NCBI GenBank assembly: GCA_041309145.1
Contig: JBFZAG010000062.1
Span: 1 to 14,087 of the forward strand
Length of the DNA stretch: 14,087 nt
Origin: JAPLLS01 sp041309145
GTDB taxonomy: Bacteria; Omnitrophota; Gorgyraeia; Gygaellales; Profunditerraquicolaceae
Reading direction: 5' to 3'
Below the pieces are notes generated by a model. The model saw nothing but the letters and a program-made list of their open reading frames with translations. It had not been told where the DNA came from and ran no database searches. Shown piece after piece: positions 6,447-12,547 of the stretch (its first letter is position 1; each line of letters begins with the position of its first letter). Both the position numbers and the translations under genes were made by a program.

Positions 6447-6488
6447 ATGATATCTTCTGCACCAGTTTATGGAAAGTTAAAAGGATGA
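6447..6488 (+). CDS. Possible 13-codon leader ORF translationally coupled to hydF
   Basis: ATG at 6447 is preceded by GGAGAA (6437-6442), a good ribosome-binding site. The frame encodes MISSAPVYGKLKG and stops with TGA at 6486-6488, overlapping the hydF start as ATGA. hydF itself has only AAAGG touching its ATG, so re-initiation after this short frame could drive its translation. The ribosome-binding site is partly inside the 3' arm of the 21-bp inverted repeat. Too short to prove from sequence alone. Confidence 0.4.
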   Translation: MISSAPVYGKLKG

Positions 6489-7732
6489 AAAAGACTCCTA
6501 AATCTTTAAGACTGCATATTGGCATCTTCGGCCGGACTAATGTCGGCAAATCCAGTTTCCTCAACCTGGTCGCCGGGCAGGACGTGGCGATCACTTCGCC
6601 GGTGGCCGGGACGACCACTGATGTTGTGGAAAAGCCGATGGAGCTTTTGCCTGTAGGTCCGGTGGTCTTTTTGGATACCGCAGGGCTGGACGACAAATCA
6701 CTGCTGTCGGAGTTAAGGCTTAAAAAAACCCATAAGATCTTTGACCGCTCTGATGTGATCGTGCTTTTGACCGAAAGCCAGGCTTGGAACAGCTATGAGG
6801 ACCAGGTCTGCCAGGAGGCCCTGAAAAGAGAAGTTCCCTTAATCGTCGTGATCAATAAGATCGATCTCAAAGAGCCAGACGCGGAATTTCTGGCTAAAAT
6901 CAGAACTAAAACCGAGCGGATCGTTTTGTGTTCCAGCGTTGACCCGGCCAACCGCGATAAATATCTCAACGCTTTAAAAAAACACGTGCTCGATGTTTGT
7001 CCGGATGAATTCCTTAATCCTCCTCCGCTGATCGGCGACCTTTTGCCGCCAGGAGGATTAGCGGTTTTGATCGTTCCCATAGATCTGCAGGCCCCTAAAG
7101 GAAGATTGATCCTGCCCCAGGTCCAGGCCATCCGGGACGCTTTGGACAATGACGCCGCGGTCATGGTGGTCAAAGAAAGAGAGTACGCGGCAATACTGAA
7201 AAAATTAAAAGATCCTCCGGATATCGTGGTCTGCGATTCCCAGGTTGTTTTAAAGATGGTGGCCGATACTCCCGTAAACGTACAATGCACCACGTTCTCG
7301 ATCCTGTTTTCCCGTTACAAGGGCGATCTGATCGAGGCGGCCAAAGGAGCGGCGATCATCGAGAGCCTCAAGGCCAAGGATAAAGTCTTGATCGCGGAAG
7401 CTTGCAGCCATCACGCTATTGAGGATGATATCGGCAGGGTAAAGATCCCCCGCTGGCTGCGCCAGTATATAGGAGGGGATATTCAGATCGATGTTGCCTC
7501 GGGCCGGGATTACCCGGAGAATTTAAGCGAATACAAGCTGGTGATCCACTGCGGCGGATGCATGCTTACCCGCAGGGAAATGCTTTACCGGATCGAGAAA
7601 GCCCGGGAAGCCGGAGTGGCTATTACCAATTACGGGGTGGCGGTATCCGTGGTGCAGGGAGTGCTCAAGCGCACGCTATCGCCTTTTCCCGCCGCCCTGG
7701 ACGCGTATCAAACAAAAAAAGCTCTTCTATGA
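6485..7732 (+). CDS. hydF: HydF, GTPase and scaffold for H-cluster assembly
   Basis: HydF is the cytoplasmic scaffold on which the 2Fe subcluster is built before transfer to HydA. The 415-aa protein begins with a TrmE/Era-like GTPase domain showing the P-loop GRTNVGKSS (residues 16-24), TTDVVEKP, DTAGLDD and NKID. The C-terminal cluster-binding domain has EACSHH (C307, H309), VKIPRWLRQ and HCGGC (H355, C356, C359), matching the CxH...HCxxC pattern of the family. No in-frame start lies upstream. AAAGG touches the ATG directly, an unusually poor arrangement, and the gene overlaps both a short upstream frame and, at its 3' end, hydE by four bases. Confidence 0.96.
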   Translation: MKKTPKSLRLHIGIFGRTNVGKSSFLNLVAGQDVAITSPVAGTTTDVVEKPMELLPVGPVVFLDTAGLDDKSLLSELRLKKTHKIFDRSDVIVLLTESQAWNSYEDQVCQEALKREVPLIVVINKIDLKEPDAEFLAKIRTKTERIVLCSSVDPANRDKYLNALKKHVLDVCPDEFLNPPPLIGDLLPPGGLAVLIVPIDLQAPKGRLILPQVQAIRDALDNDAAVMVVKEREYAAILKKLKDPPDIVVCDSQVVLKMVADTPVNVQCTTFSILFSRYKGDLIEAAKGAAIIESLKAKDKVLIAEACSHHAIEDDIGRVKIPRWLRQYIGGDIQIDVASGRDYPENLSEYKLVIHCGGCMLTRREMLYRIEKAREAGVAITNYGVAVSVVQGVLKRTLSPFPAALDAYQTKKALL

Positions 7733-8781
7733 TCAAAGATAAATTAGAAAAAATATTCACTAAAGCTTTTCCTATGCAGGAAGATCTGGAATTTATCTTA
7801 AGCCGCGAAGACCCCGGAGAACTGCGGGCGATCTTTGAGTTCGCGGATCAGGTTCGCAGGCAATTCATGGGCGATGGGATCCTCTTGCGCGGGCTGGTCG
7901 AATTTTCAAATCATTGCCGGAACAGCTGTTTTTACTGCGGATTGAACAAAAACAACAAAGCGCTGGAAAGATACCGCCTGGGTAAGGAAGAGATTTTATC
8001 GTGCGCGGAGAAATTAGATTCTTGCGGGATCAAAACTGTAGTTTTGCAATCCGGGGAAGAGGATGATCTCGATCCGTTCTGGCTAAAAAGTGTTATTGAG
8101 AAGATCAAGGAAAAATTTGAGATCGCCATCACTCTTTCGGTCGGAGAACGGACCAAAGAAGAATATAAGATCTGGAAAGATGCCGGGGCGGACCGCTACC
8201 TTTTGAAGATCGAAAGCTCGAATAAAAAGCTTTACGATTCTCTGCATAACGGGATGAGTTTTGAGAACCGGCTGCGCTGCCTTAGGGATTTAAGGGAGCT
8301 GAAATATCAGGTCGGCTGCGGGAACATGATCGGACTAAAAGGGCAAACCTTAAAGATCCTGGCGCAGGATCTATTGTTCTTCAAGGAAAACAATTTCGAC
8401 ATGATCGGTATCGGCCCTTTTATTCCTCATCCCCAGACCCGGCTGGCTGGCCAGAAAAAAGGAGAAGTTGAGCTTACTTTAAAAGTTTTAGCCCTGACCA
8501 GGATCGTGACTAAGAACGCGCATCTTCCGGCAACCACCGCCTTAGGCAGCCTGGAAGAAGATTTCCGGATCAAGGGGCTGAGGGCCGGAGCAAATGTTTT
8601 AATGCCTAATTTTACTCCTCTTAAGTACAGAAAACTTTACGAGATCTATCCCAACAAACGCTGCATAACCGAGCCCTCCGGGGCCTGCGCTTCAGACATG
8701 GAAGAGCTGGCTCTTTTGCCCGGCCGCTTTATTGATTATTCGCGCGGAGATTCCTTCAGACAGGTGTTTTCTAGATCTTAA
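7729..8781 (+). CDS. hydE: HydE, radical-SAM H-cluster maturase
   Basis: HydE acts on the HydG-made iron/cysteine complex to yield an intermediate of the 2Fe subcluster. The start is ATG 7729, overlapping the hydF stop as ATGA with no separate ribosome-binding site, so translation is likely coupled. A longer in-frame reading from 7558 would bury most of its extra length in hydF coding sequence. The 350-aa length fits the family. The radical-SAM motif CRNSCFYCGL gives C63, C67 and C70; LQSGEEDD and MIGIGPFIPHPQTRL are conserved HydE segments. The C-terminal region (CITEPSGACASDME) has two cysteines and does not show a full three-cysteine second-cluster motif, which is optional in this family. 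Confidence 0.95.
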   Translation: MIKDKLEKIFTKAFPMQEDLEFILSREDPGELRAIFEFADQVRRQFMGDGILLRGLVEFSNHCRNSCFYCGLNKNNKALERYRLGKEEILSCAEKLDSCGIKTVVLQSGEEDDLDPFWLKSVIEKIKEKFEIAITLSVGERTKEEYKIWKDAGADRYLLKIESSNKKLYDSLHNGMSFENRLRCLRDLRELKYQVGCGNMIGLKGQTLKILAQDLLFFKENNFDMIGIGPFIPHPQTRLAGQKKGEVELTLKVLALTRIVTKNAHLPATTALGSLEEDFRIKGLRAGANVLMPNFTPLKYRKLYEIYPNKRCITEPSGACASDMEELALLPGRFIDYSRGDSFRQVFSRS

Positions 8782-8789
8782 ATCTGGAG

Positions 8790-8795
8790 TATAAT
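8790..8795 (+). promoter_or_regulatory. Possible -10 box before the tautomerase gene
   Basis: TATAAT lies nine bases after the hydE stop and 50 bases before the next start codon. No convincing -35 hexamer stands 16-18 bases upstream (TTTTCT is the best), so an internal promoter is possible but weakly supported. Confidence 0.3.
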
Positions 8796-8844
8796 AAGGT
8801 TGTTATCAAACCGAAATCGTATCTTCTATATAGCGAGGTGAAAA

Positions 8845-9024
8845 ATGCCGTACATCAATCTTAAGCTGGTGGGAAAGTTGACCCGGGAACAAAAAACGCA
8901 GATCGCCAAAGAGTTTACCGATACTCTCTTGAAAGTAGCCAGGAAGCCCAAAGAAAGCACTTATCTGGTGATCGACGAGGTTAGCGGGGAAAACTGGGCT
9001 AAAGGAGAAGATTTTTTCGGGTAA
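8845..9024 (+). CDS. 4-oxalocrotonate tautomerase family protein
   Basis: A 59-aa protein starting MPYINLKLVGKLTREQK. After removal of Met, Pro1 would be the catalytic base of the 4-OT/DmpI tautomerase family; the strand-helix-strand order and the size fit. The C-terminal segment VIDEVSGENWAKGEDF is typical of these small tautomerases. GAGGTG (8835-8840) precedes the ATG by four bases. The natural substrate cannot be inferred. It is 19 bases before thiM and probably co-transcribed with it. Confidence 0.85.
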   Translation: MPYINLKLVGKLTREQKTQIAKEFTDTLLKVARKPKESTYLVIDEVSGENWAKGEDFFG

Positions 9025-9043
9025 ATGAAGAGCAAAGGAGAAT

Positions 9044-9853
9044 ATGGCTAAATCAAAAATAAAAGTCTTTGAGCTTTTGAGACTGGTCCGCCAGGAAAAG
9101 CCGCTGGTCCATCACTTGACCAATTGGGTGACTATTTACGACTGCGCCAACGCGGTCAAGGTTATCGGGGCTTCTCCGGTCATGGCCCACGCCCAGGAAG
9201 AAGTAGCCCAGATGTCAGCGATCGCCTCCTCGCTTGTTTTAAATATCGGGACTTTGACCGTTGATCTGGTCAAGGCCATGAAGATCGCCGCCAAGGTCGC
9301 CAACAGTAAAGGCATTCCGGTCATCTTAGACGCTTGCGGAGCAGGGGCCACGGAATTACGCGATAAAAGCTGTTTTCAGCTTTTAGACGATTGCCGGATC
9401 GATGTGCTTAAGGGCAACGCTTCGGAGATCGCCAGGATCGCCGGAGAGAAAGTCCGGACTAAAGGCGTGGATTCGTCCCAGGTAATGGGCAACCTGGAAA
9501 AAATAGCCAAAAAGCTGGCGAGTGAGCGCAATTGCACGGTGGTCATTACCGGAAAAGAAGATATAGTCACTGACGGCCGCAGGGTTTTCCTGGTCAAGAA
9601 CGGCGATCCGTTAATGGCGCATATCGTCGGGACAGGCTGCATGGCCACCTCAGTGATCGGGACTTTTGCCGCGGTGGAAAAAGATCTTTGTTCGGCGGCC
9701 AGCGCGGGGCTGGCGGTTTTTGAGATCGCCGCGGAGTGCGCGAAAAAGAAAGCCAAGGGGCCGGGCACTTTTAAAGAGCAGCTTTTTGATTGTCTGTACA
9801 AACTGGACGAGAAGACAATAAATAAGATGCAGAAGGTTTATTGTGTCGAATAA
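9044..9853 (+). CDS. thiM: Hydroxyethylthiazole kinase ThiM
   Basis: Phosphorylates 4-methyl-5-(2-hydroxyethyl)thiazole with ATP, a salvage step toward thiamine phosphate in the cytoplasm. The 269-aa length matches the family. Diagnostic segments are HHLTNWVTIYDCANAVKVIGASPVMA near the N-terminus (here split as HHLTNWVT and GASPVMA), LNIGTL, LDACGAGAT where many homologs have LDPVGxGAT, LKGNASEI, and the GTGC phosphate/anion-hole motif near residue 201. AAAGGAG (9034-9040) lies just before the ATG. No other thiamine gene is in the window, so the partner enzymes must be elsewhere. The 3' end overlaps mnmA by 11 bases. Confidence 0.92.
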   Translation: MAKSKIKVFELLRLVRQEKPLVHHLTNWVTIYDCANAVKVIGASPVMAHAQEEVAQMSAIASSLVLNIGTLTVDLVKAMKIAAKVANSKGIPVILDACGAGATELRDKSCFQLLDDCRIDVLKGNASEIARIAGEKVRTKGVDSSQVMGNLEKIAKKLASERNCTVVITGKEDIVTDGRRVFLVKNGDPLMAHIVGTGCMATSVIGTFAAVEKDLCSAASAGLAVFEIAAECAKKKAKGPGTFKEQLFDCLYKLDEKTINKMQKVYCVE

Positions 9854-10919
9854 GAAAAACAATAAAGTCCTGGTGGCTATGAGCGGCGGGGTGGATTCCT
9901 CGGTTGCCGCAGGGCTTTTAAGAGATCAGGGCTATGAGGTCATCGGCTTGACCATGTGTTTTAACCTGGCTGGCGCTAAAACCAACAAGCTTGGCTGCAG
10001 CGGAGCTCAAGCTATTGCCGACGCCAGGAGGGTCGCGGATATTCTGGGCATCGGCCATCAGGTTCTTAATTTCGGGCCGGAGCTGCAAGAGCAAGTCATC
10101 GCTGATTTCGTTCGACAGTATAGTCTGGGGCTGACCCCGAACCCCTGCGTGCGCTGCAATGAGCTGATAAAATTCGAGGGGTTGCTCAAAAAAGCCCTGG
10201 GGCTGGGAATGGATTATCTGGCCACCGGCCATTATGCCCGTATCGTCAAAACCCGAGGCAAGTACATTCTAAAAAAGGCCGTAGATTTAAAGAAGGACCA
10301 GTCCTATTTTCTTTACAGATTGACCCAGGAGAAATTGAGCCGAATTTTGTTCCCGCTGGGAGAATTGACTAAAGACAGGGTCAGGGAACTGGCCAGGAAG
10401 TTCAAGCTGCCGATCGCCGAGAAGAAAGATAGCCAGGAGATCTGTTTTATCCCGGATAATTACCAGGAATTCCTTAAAAACAGGCTTAAAGGAAAATTTT
10501 CTCCGGGTCCGTTTGTAGATATTGGCGGCAAGGTTCTGGGAACGCACAAAGGGGTCCCGTTTTATACTATCGGCCAGAGGGACAAACTGGGGATCGCCTG
10601 CGGTTATCCGGTATACGTGGTTAAGATCGACAGCTTGAAAAACCAGATCACAGTAGCGAAGAAAGAAGAATTGTTTAAAAGCAGATTTATGGTCAAAGAA
10701 ATGGTTTATCCCAGCGGGGAGTTATTGAAAAGAACATTGTTACAGGTCAGGATCAGGCATTTATCTCCGGAAGCTCCGGGCTGGGTTAAGCCTATCGGGA
10801 AAAAGGTTGAAGTTAGGTTCAAGCAGCCGTGTTTTGCGATCACTCCCGGACAATCCGCGGTTTTCTACAAAAAAGACGCGGTTATCGGGGGAGGTATTAT
10901 TGAGGAAGTTTTAGGGTAG
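9843..10919 (+). CDS. mnmA: tRNA-specific 2-thiouridylase MnmA
   Basis: Installs 2-thiouridine at the wobble position 34 of certain tRNAs, using ATP to activate the base and sulfur passed through a persulfide relay. The 358-aa protein has the PP-loop SGGVDSS (about 14-20), TPNPCVRCN with one catalytic Cys, ATGHYARI, KDQSYFLYRL, the second catalytic Cys in DSQEICFIPD, and YTIGQRDKLGIA. The start is GTG 9843, six bases after AGAAGG (9831-9836), and overlaps the end of thiM, implying co-translation. All key residues appear intact. Confidence 0.96.
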   Translation: MSNKKNNKVLVAMSGGVDSSVAAGLLRDQGYEVIGLTMCFNLAGAKTNKLGCSGAQAIADARRVADILGIGHQVLNFGPELQEQVIADFVRQYSLGLTPNPCVRCNELIKFEGLLKKALGLGMDYLATGHYARIVKTRGKYILKKAVDLKKDQSYFLYRLTQEKLSRILFPLGELTKDRVRELARKFKLPIAEKKDSQEICFIPDNYQEFLKNRLKGKFSPGPFVDIGGKVLGTHKGVPFYTIGQRDKLGIACGYPVYVVKIDSLKNQITVAKKEELFKSRFMVKEMVYPSGELLKRTLLQVRIRHLSPEAPGWVKPIGKKVEVRFKQPCFAITPGQSAVFYKKDAVIGGGIIEEVLG

Positions 10920-10950
10920 GAATTTAAAGCAATAACATTCGAGAATAAAA

Positions 10951-11487
10951 ATGGCGATGAAAAGATTTCTGGTTTTTGTCTTTTTGCTGTCAGTTTTTTC
11001 TGTCACTGCTCAAGCCAAAGAGCTTTCCGGAAAAGATGCCGCTGTCTATATCGGCAGCTTAAAAGACCGGCTGAGCGGGAATACTTACCGCATGATCCTG
11101 CTTAAGCGCCGCGACCGGGACACGAGGACTTTCGCTGAGCTGGACGGGATCGTTTTTTCTCGGTCTATGGATAAATATCATTATATCCGCAGACTGGATG
11201 ACGATCACCGGCTGAGATTAAGCCCGGTCAGGGGGCAGCAGGCTCCTGCGGCCAGCCCCGAAGAAAGTCCTAAATACGAAGCTTTGATAAAAGAAAACCA
11301 GCTTTACCCTCACGTTATCCTGGATAAAGAGAAAAGAGAGCTGTTTTTTATCTATTCCGCTATACGGCAAATGATAACCTGGAGCCGCAATAAGCAAGGC
11401 GAGATCATTCTGGAAGTGCGCGACCCTTTTAAAGAAGATGAGCCGCTAATTACTTTTGATCAGCGGTTGTCTGGAAACAAGGATTAA
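10951..11487 (+). CDS. Secreted protein of unknown function
   Basis: A 178-aa protein that I do not recognise. Residues 4-22 form a Sec signal peptide (KRFLVFVFLLSVFSVTAQA) with a likely cleavage after A22. The mature part is charged and mostly beta/alpha mixed, with an RRDRDTRTF segment, a Pro/Ala-rich patch near 94-104 (QQAPAASPEE) and no cysteine. It resembles small outer-membrane-lipid or LolA-like export proteins in overall character only. The gene starts 32 bases after mnmA; the upstream GAG at 10941 is a weak ribosome-binding site, and an alternative ATG at 10957 would only remove two residues. Confidence 0.75.
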   Translation: MAMKRFLVFVFLLSVFSVTAQAKELSGKDAAVYIGSLKDRLSGNTYRMILLKRRDRDTRTFAELDGIVFSRSMDKYHYIRRLDDDHRLRLSPVRGQQAPAASPEESPKYEALIKENQLYPHVILDKEKRELFFIYSAIRQMITWSRNKQGEIILEVRDPFKEDEPLITFDQRLSGNKD

Positions 11488-11491
11488 CTAC

Positions 11492-11604
11492 AGACGCTTA
11501 CCGGGGTAATCGGGAAACTGTCTTTTTCCTGATCGGGAAAGTGTCTTGAAGACACTGTCCCGATCAACGAGAAGACACTGTCCCGATTGAGCCGGTAAAC
11601 GTCT
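11492..11604. repeat. Nested inverted repeat (REPIN/MITE-like), 113 bases
   Basis: Four copies of one motif face each other. ATCGGGAAASTGTCTT appears directly at 11509-11524 and 11532-11547, and its near-complement AAGACACTGTCCCGAT appears identically at 11549-11564 and 11572-11587. An outer arm AGACGCTTACCGG (11492-11504) pairs with CCGGTAAACGTCT (11592-11604) with one mismatch. The whole can fold into one long hairpin. It follows a stop codon by four bases and ends ten bases before a promoter. It could block read-through, but it looks like a dispersed repeat of the REP type; no transposase is present. Confidence 0.7.
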
Positions 11605-11614
11605 CTAATTTTAC

Positions 11615-11642
11615 TTGACAAAGGTCGATTCAGTGGTATACT
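11615..11642 (+). promoter_or_regulatory. Sigma-70-type promoter of the sigma-factor gene
   Basis: TTGACA (11615-11620, perfect) and TATACT (11637-11642, one mismatch) are separated by 16 bases. The expected start near 11648-11650 leaves an untranslated leader of about 137 bases before the gene at 11786. Confidence 0.8.
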
Positions 11643-11647
11643 TTTTA

Positions 11648-11772
11648 ATGTAATACAACGAAGTAGCTGAACATTGACGTTCGCCAAAAGCGGACGTTTT
11701 CTGTTTTATAGGATAAAGGCGTCCTGGATTACATCAATGAATTGATGTGTCTATGGGCGCTTTTTTGTTTTT
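11648..11772 (+). promoter_or_regulatory. Attenuator-type leader with three competing hairpins
   Basis: Hairpin 1 pairs ACGTTCGC (11677-11684) with GCGGACGT (11690-11697) around CAAAA and is followed by TTTTCTGTTTT. Its 3' arm GGACGTTTT (11692-11700) can instead pair with AAAGGCGTCC (11716-11724; nine pairs, two G-U), which is also the 5' arm of the terminator at 11715-11766. In addition ATGTAAT (11648-11654) is complementary to ATTACAT (11728-11734) inside the terminator. The arrangement matches protector, antiterminator and terminator segments. No leader peptide is visible (the first ATG is followed directly by TAA), so control by a ligand or protein is more likely than by translation. Confidence 0.6.
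11715..11766 (+). terminator. Intrinsic terminator just upstream of the sigma-factor gene
   Basis: AAAGGCGTCC (11715-11724) pairs with GGGCGCTTTT (11755-11764; ten pairs, two G-U), and an inner stem ACATCAA (11731-11737)/TTGATGT (11742-11748) closes a TGAA loop. Six T bases (11761-11766), then G and more T, follow. It lies seven bases before the ribosome-binding site at 11773-11779, so read-through must be controlled for the gene to be expressed. Confidence 0.75.
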
Positions 11773-11785
11773 AAGGAGGTTAGCC

Positions 11786-12310
11786 ATGGAATTCGAAAAG
11801 TTAGCTAAGAAACTGACCCCTAAATTAAAAGCTATCGCTTACAGGCTGAATCACCGCTTTACTTTCTTTAACGATGAGGATCTTTTCCAGGAGGCGCTGG
11901 TGCATTTGTGGAAAGAGTGCGCGGCGGGAAAGCTATCGGATAAAACCGACAGCTATATCCTGCAGGGCTGCTATTTTTATTTGCAGAATTATATCCGCAC
12001 GGCAAAAGACAAATATGCTGCTTTCAGCCTGGAGGCGCATTGCGCAGAGGATAAAGAGAATTATGAAGAACCCCTGGAGCTTAAAGACGAGCGGTCCGGG
12101 GATTACTTCGAGCGCTTGAACCGGGAAATGGTCGTGGAGGTTATCCGCAATAACGGTTTGACCCCGCGGGAGAAAAAGCTGCTTCCTTTTTTCTCCGAGG
12201 GGCTGACCGTCCGGGAGATCGGCCGGAAAGTCGGGGTTTCGCATGTCAGCGTCTTGAAGATGAAAAAAGAGATCCGCAAAAAATGCCTGAAACATCTGGA
12301 TAATATTTGA
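11786..12310 (+). CDS. Small sigma-70-family RNA polymerase sigma factor
   Basis: A 174-aa protein with a region 2-like part (about residues 14-70; FNDEDLFQEALVHLWKE, and a following helix FYLQNYIR) and a C-terminal region 4 helix-turn-helix (about 125-170; LTPREKKLLPFFSEGLTVREIGRKVGVS, here in parts: LTPREKKLL, LTVREIGRKVGVSHVSV). Region 3 and region 1.1 are absent, as in ECF-type or other alternative sigma factors. The ATG at 11786 is supported by AAGGAGG (11773-11779) six bases upstream; an in-frame GTG at 11747 would lie inside the terminator. No anti-sigma gene is adjacent. Regulon unknown; the gene's own leader suggests conditional expression by attenuation. A phage or plasmid regulator is a less likely alternative. 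Confidence 0.8.
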   Translation: MEFEKLAKKLTPKLKAIAYRLNHRFTFFNDEDLFQEALVHLWKECAAGKLSDKTDSYILQGCYFYLQNYIRTAKDKYAAFSLEAHCAEDKENYEEPLELKDERSGDYFERLNREMVVEVIRNNGLTPREKKLLPFFSEGLTVREIGRKVGVSHVSVLKMKKEIRKKCLKHLDNI

Positions 12311-12398
12311 AATATCGGTTACCAGGCAGCGGTTTTTCTTACTTGTAGTAATGTAGAGCAGTAAACACAGGGATGTGTCTAGGAATGTTTTAAACAGA

Positions 12399-12430
12399 GG
12401 CGTTCTCCTAAGGAGCACGCCGTTTTCATT
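12399..12430 (+). terminator. Intrinsic terminator after the sigma-factor gene
   Basis: GGCGT (12399-12403) with ACGCC (12417-12421) and CTCC (12405-12408) with GGAG (12412-12415) form a stem with one mismatch and a TAA loop, followed by GTTTTCATTTT. It ends transcription about 90 bases after the sigma gene. Its sequence resembles hairpin 1 of the leader upstream of that gene, and the preceding stem ACACA/TGTGT (12365-12378) has a GGGA (GNRA) loop, so it may itself belong to a leader RNA. Confidence 0.65.
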
Positions 12431-12433
12431 TTA

Positions 12434-12468
12434 GGGGACACTTCTTGATCTAAGCGAGAACCGTCCCC
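12434..12468. repeat. REP-like hairpin element
   Basis: GGGGAC (12434-12439) pairs with GTCCCC (12463-12468), then after two mismatches TTCT (12442-12445) with AGAA (12457-12460), leaving a loop of about eleven bases. Paired GGGGACACTTCT and AGAACCGTCCCC ends resemble the REP sequences spread by REP-associated tyrosine transposases. No transposase is in the window. Confidence 0.5.
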
Positions 12469-12471
12469 AGC

Positions 12472-12522
12472 TTAAGACGTAGGCGTCTTAATATCCAATG
12501 GGTGGATGTTGAGGCGCCTTTT
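12472..12522 (+). promoter_or_regulatory. Attenuator-like hairpin pair upstream of the nitrogen-uptake genes
   Basis: TTAAGACG (12472-12479) and CGTCTTAA (12484-12491) form a perfect 8-bp stem with loop TAGG. The same CGTCTTAA is the 5' arm of the terminator at 12482-12522, so only one of the two can form. It lies 25 bases before the start of the outer-membrane protein gene and so could control it together with the PII and amt genes. No clear promoter was found in front, so transcription may come from upstream. Confidence 0.5.
12482..12522 (+). terminator. Intrinsic terminator before the outer-membrane protein gene
   Basis: GGCGTCTTAATATCCA (12482-12497) pairs continuously with TGGATGTTGAGGCGCC (12503-12518): sixteen pairs, three of them G-U, with loop ATGGG, followed by TTTTATTT. 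It stands before a start codon and its ribosome-binding site AAGGAG (12536-12541), as expected for attenuation. Confidence 0.75.
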
Positions 12523-12547
12523 ATTTGTATAGTATAAGGAGAATAGG

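Noticed and set aside
7558..7728. N-terminal extension of HydE by 57 residues
   Set aside because: It lies within the hydF coding frame, reads as an out-of-frame Arg/Gly/Ser-rich shadow, and the ATG at 7729 gives the normal family length.
11747..11785. GTG start at 11747 for the sigma factor
   Set aside because: It lies inside the terminator hairpin without a ribosome-binding site, whereas AAGGAGG is well placed for ATG 11786.
12365..12497. ANTAR-protein antitermination site before the nitrogen genes
   Set aside because: One loop (AGGGAT at 12369-12374) fits the A1/G4 hexaloop rule, but the required second hexaloop next to the terminator is not present.
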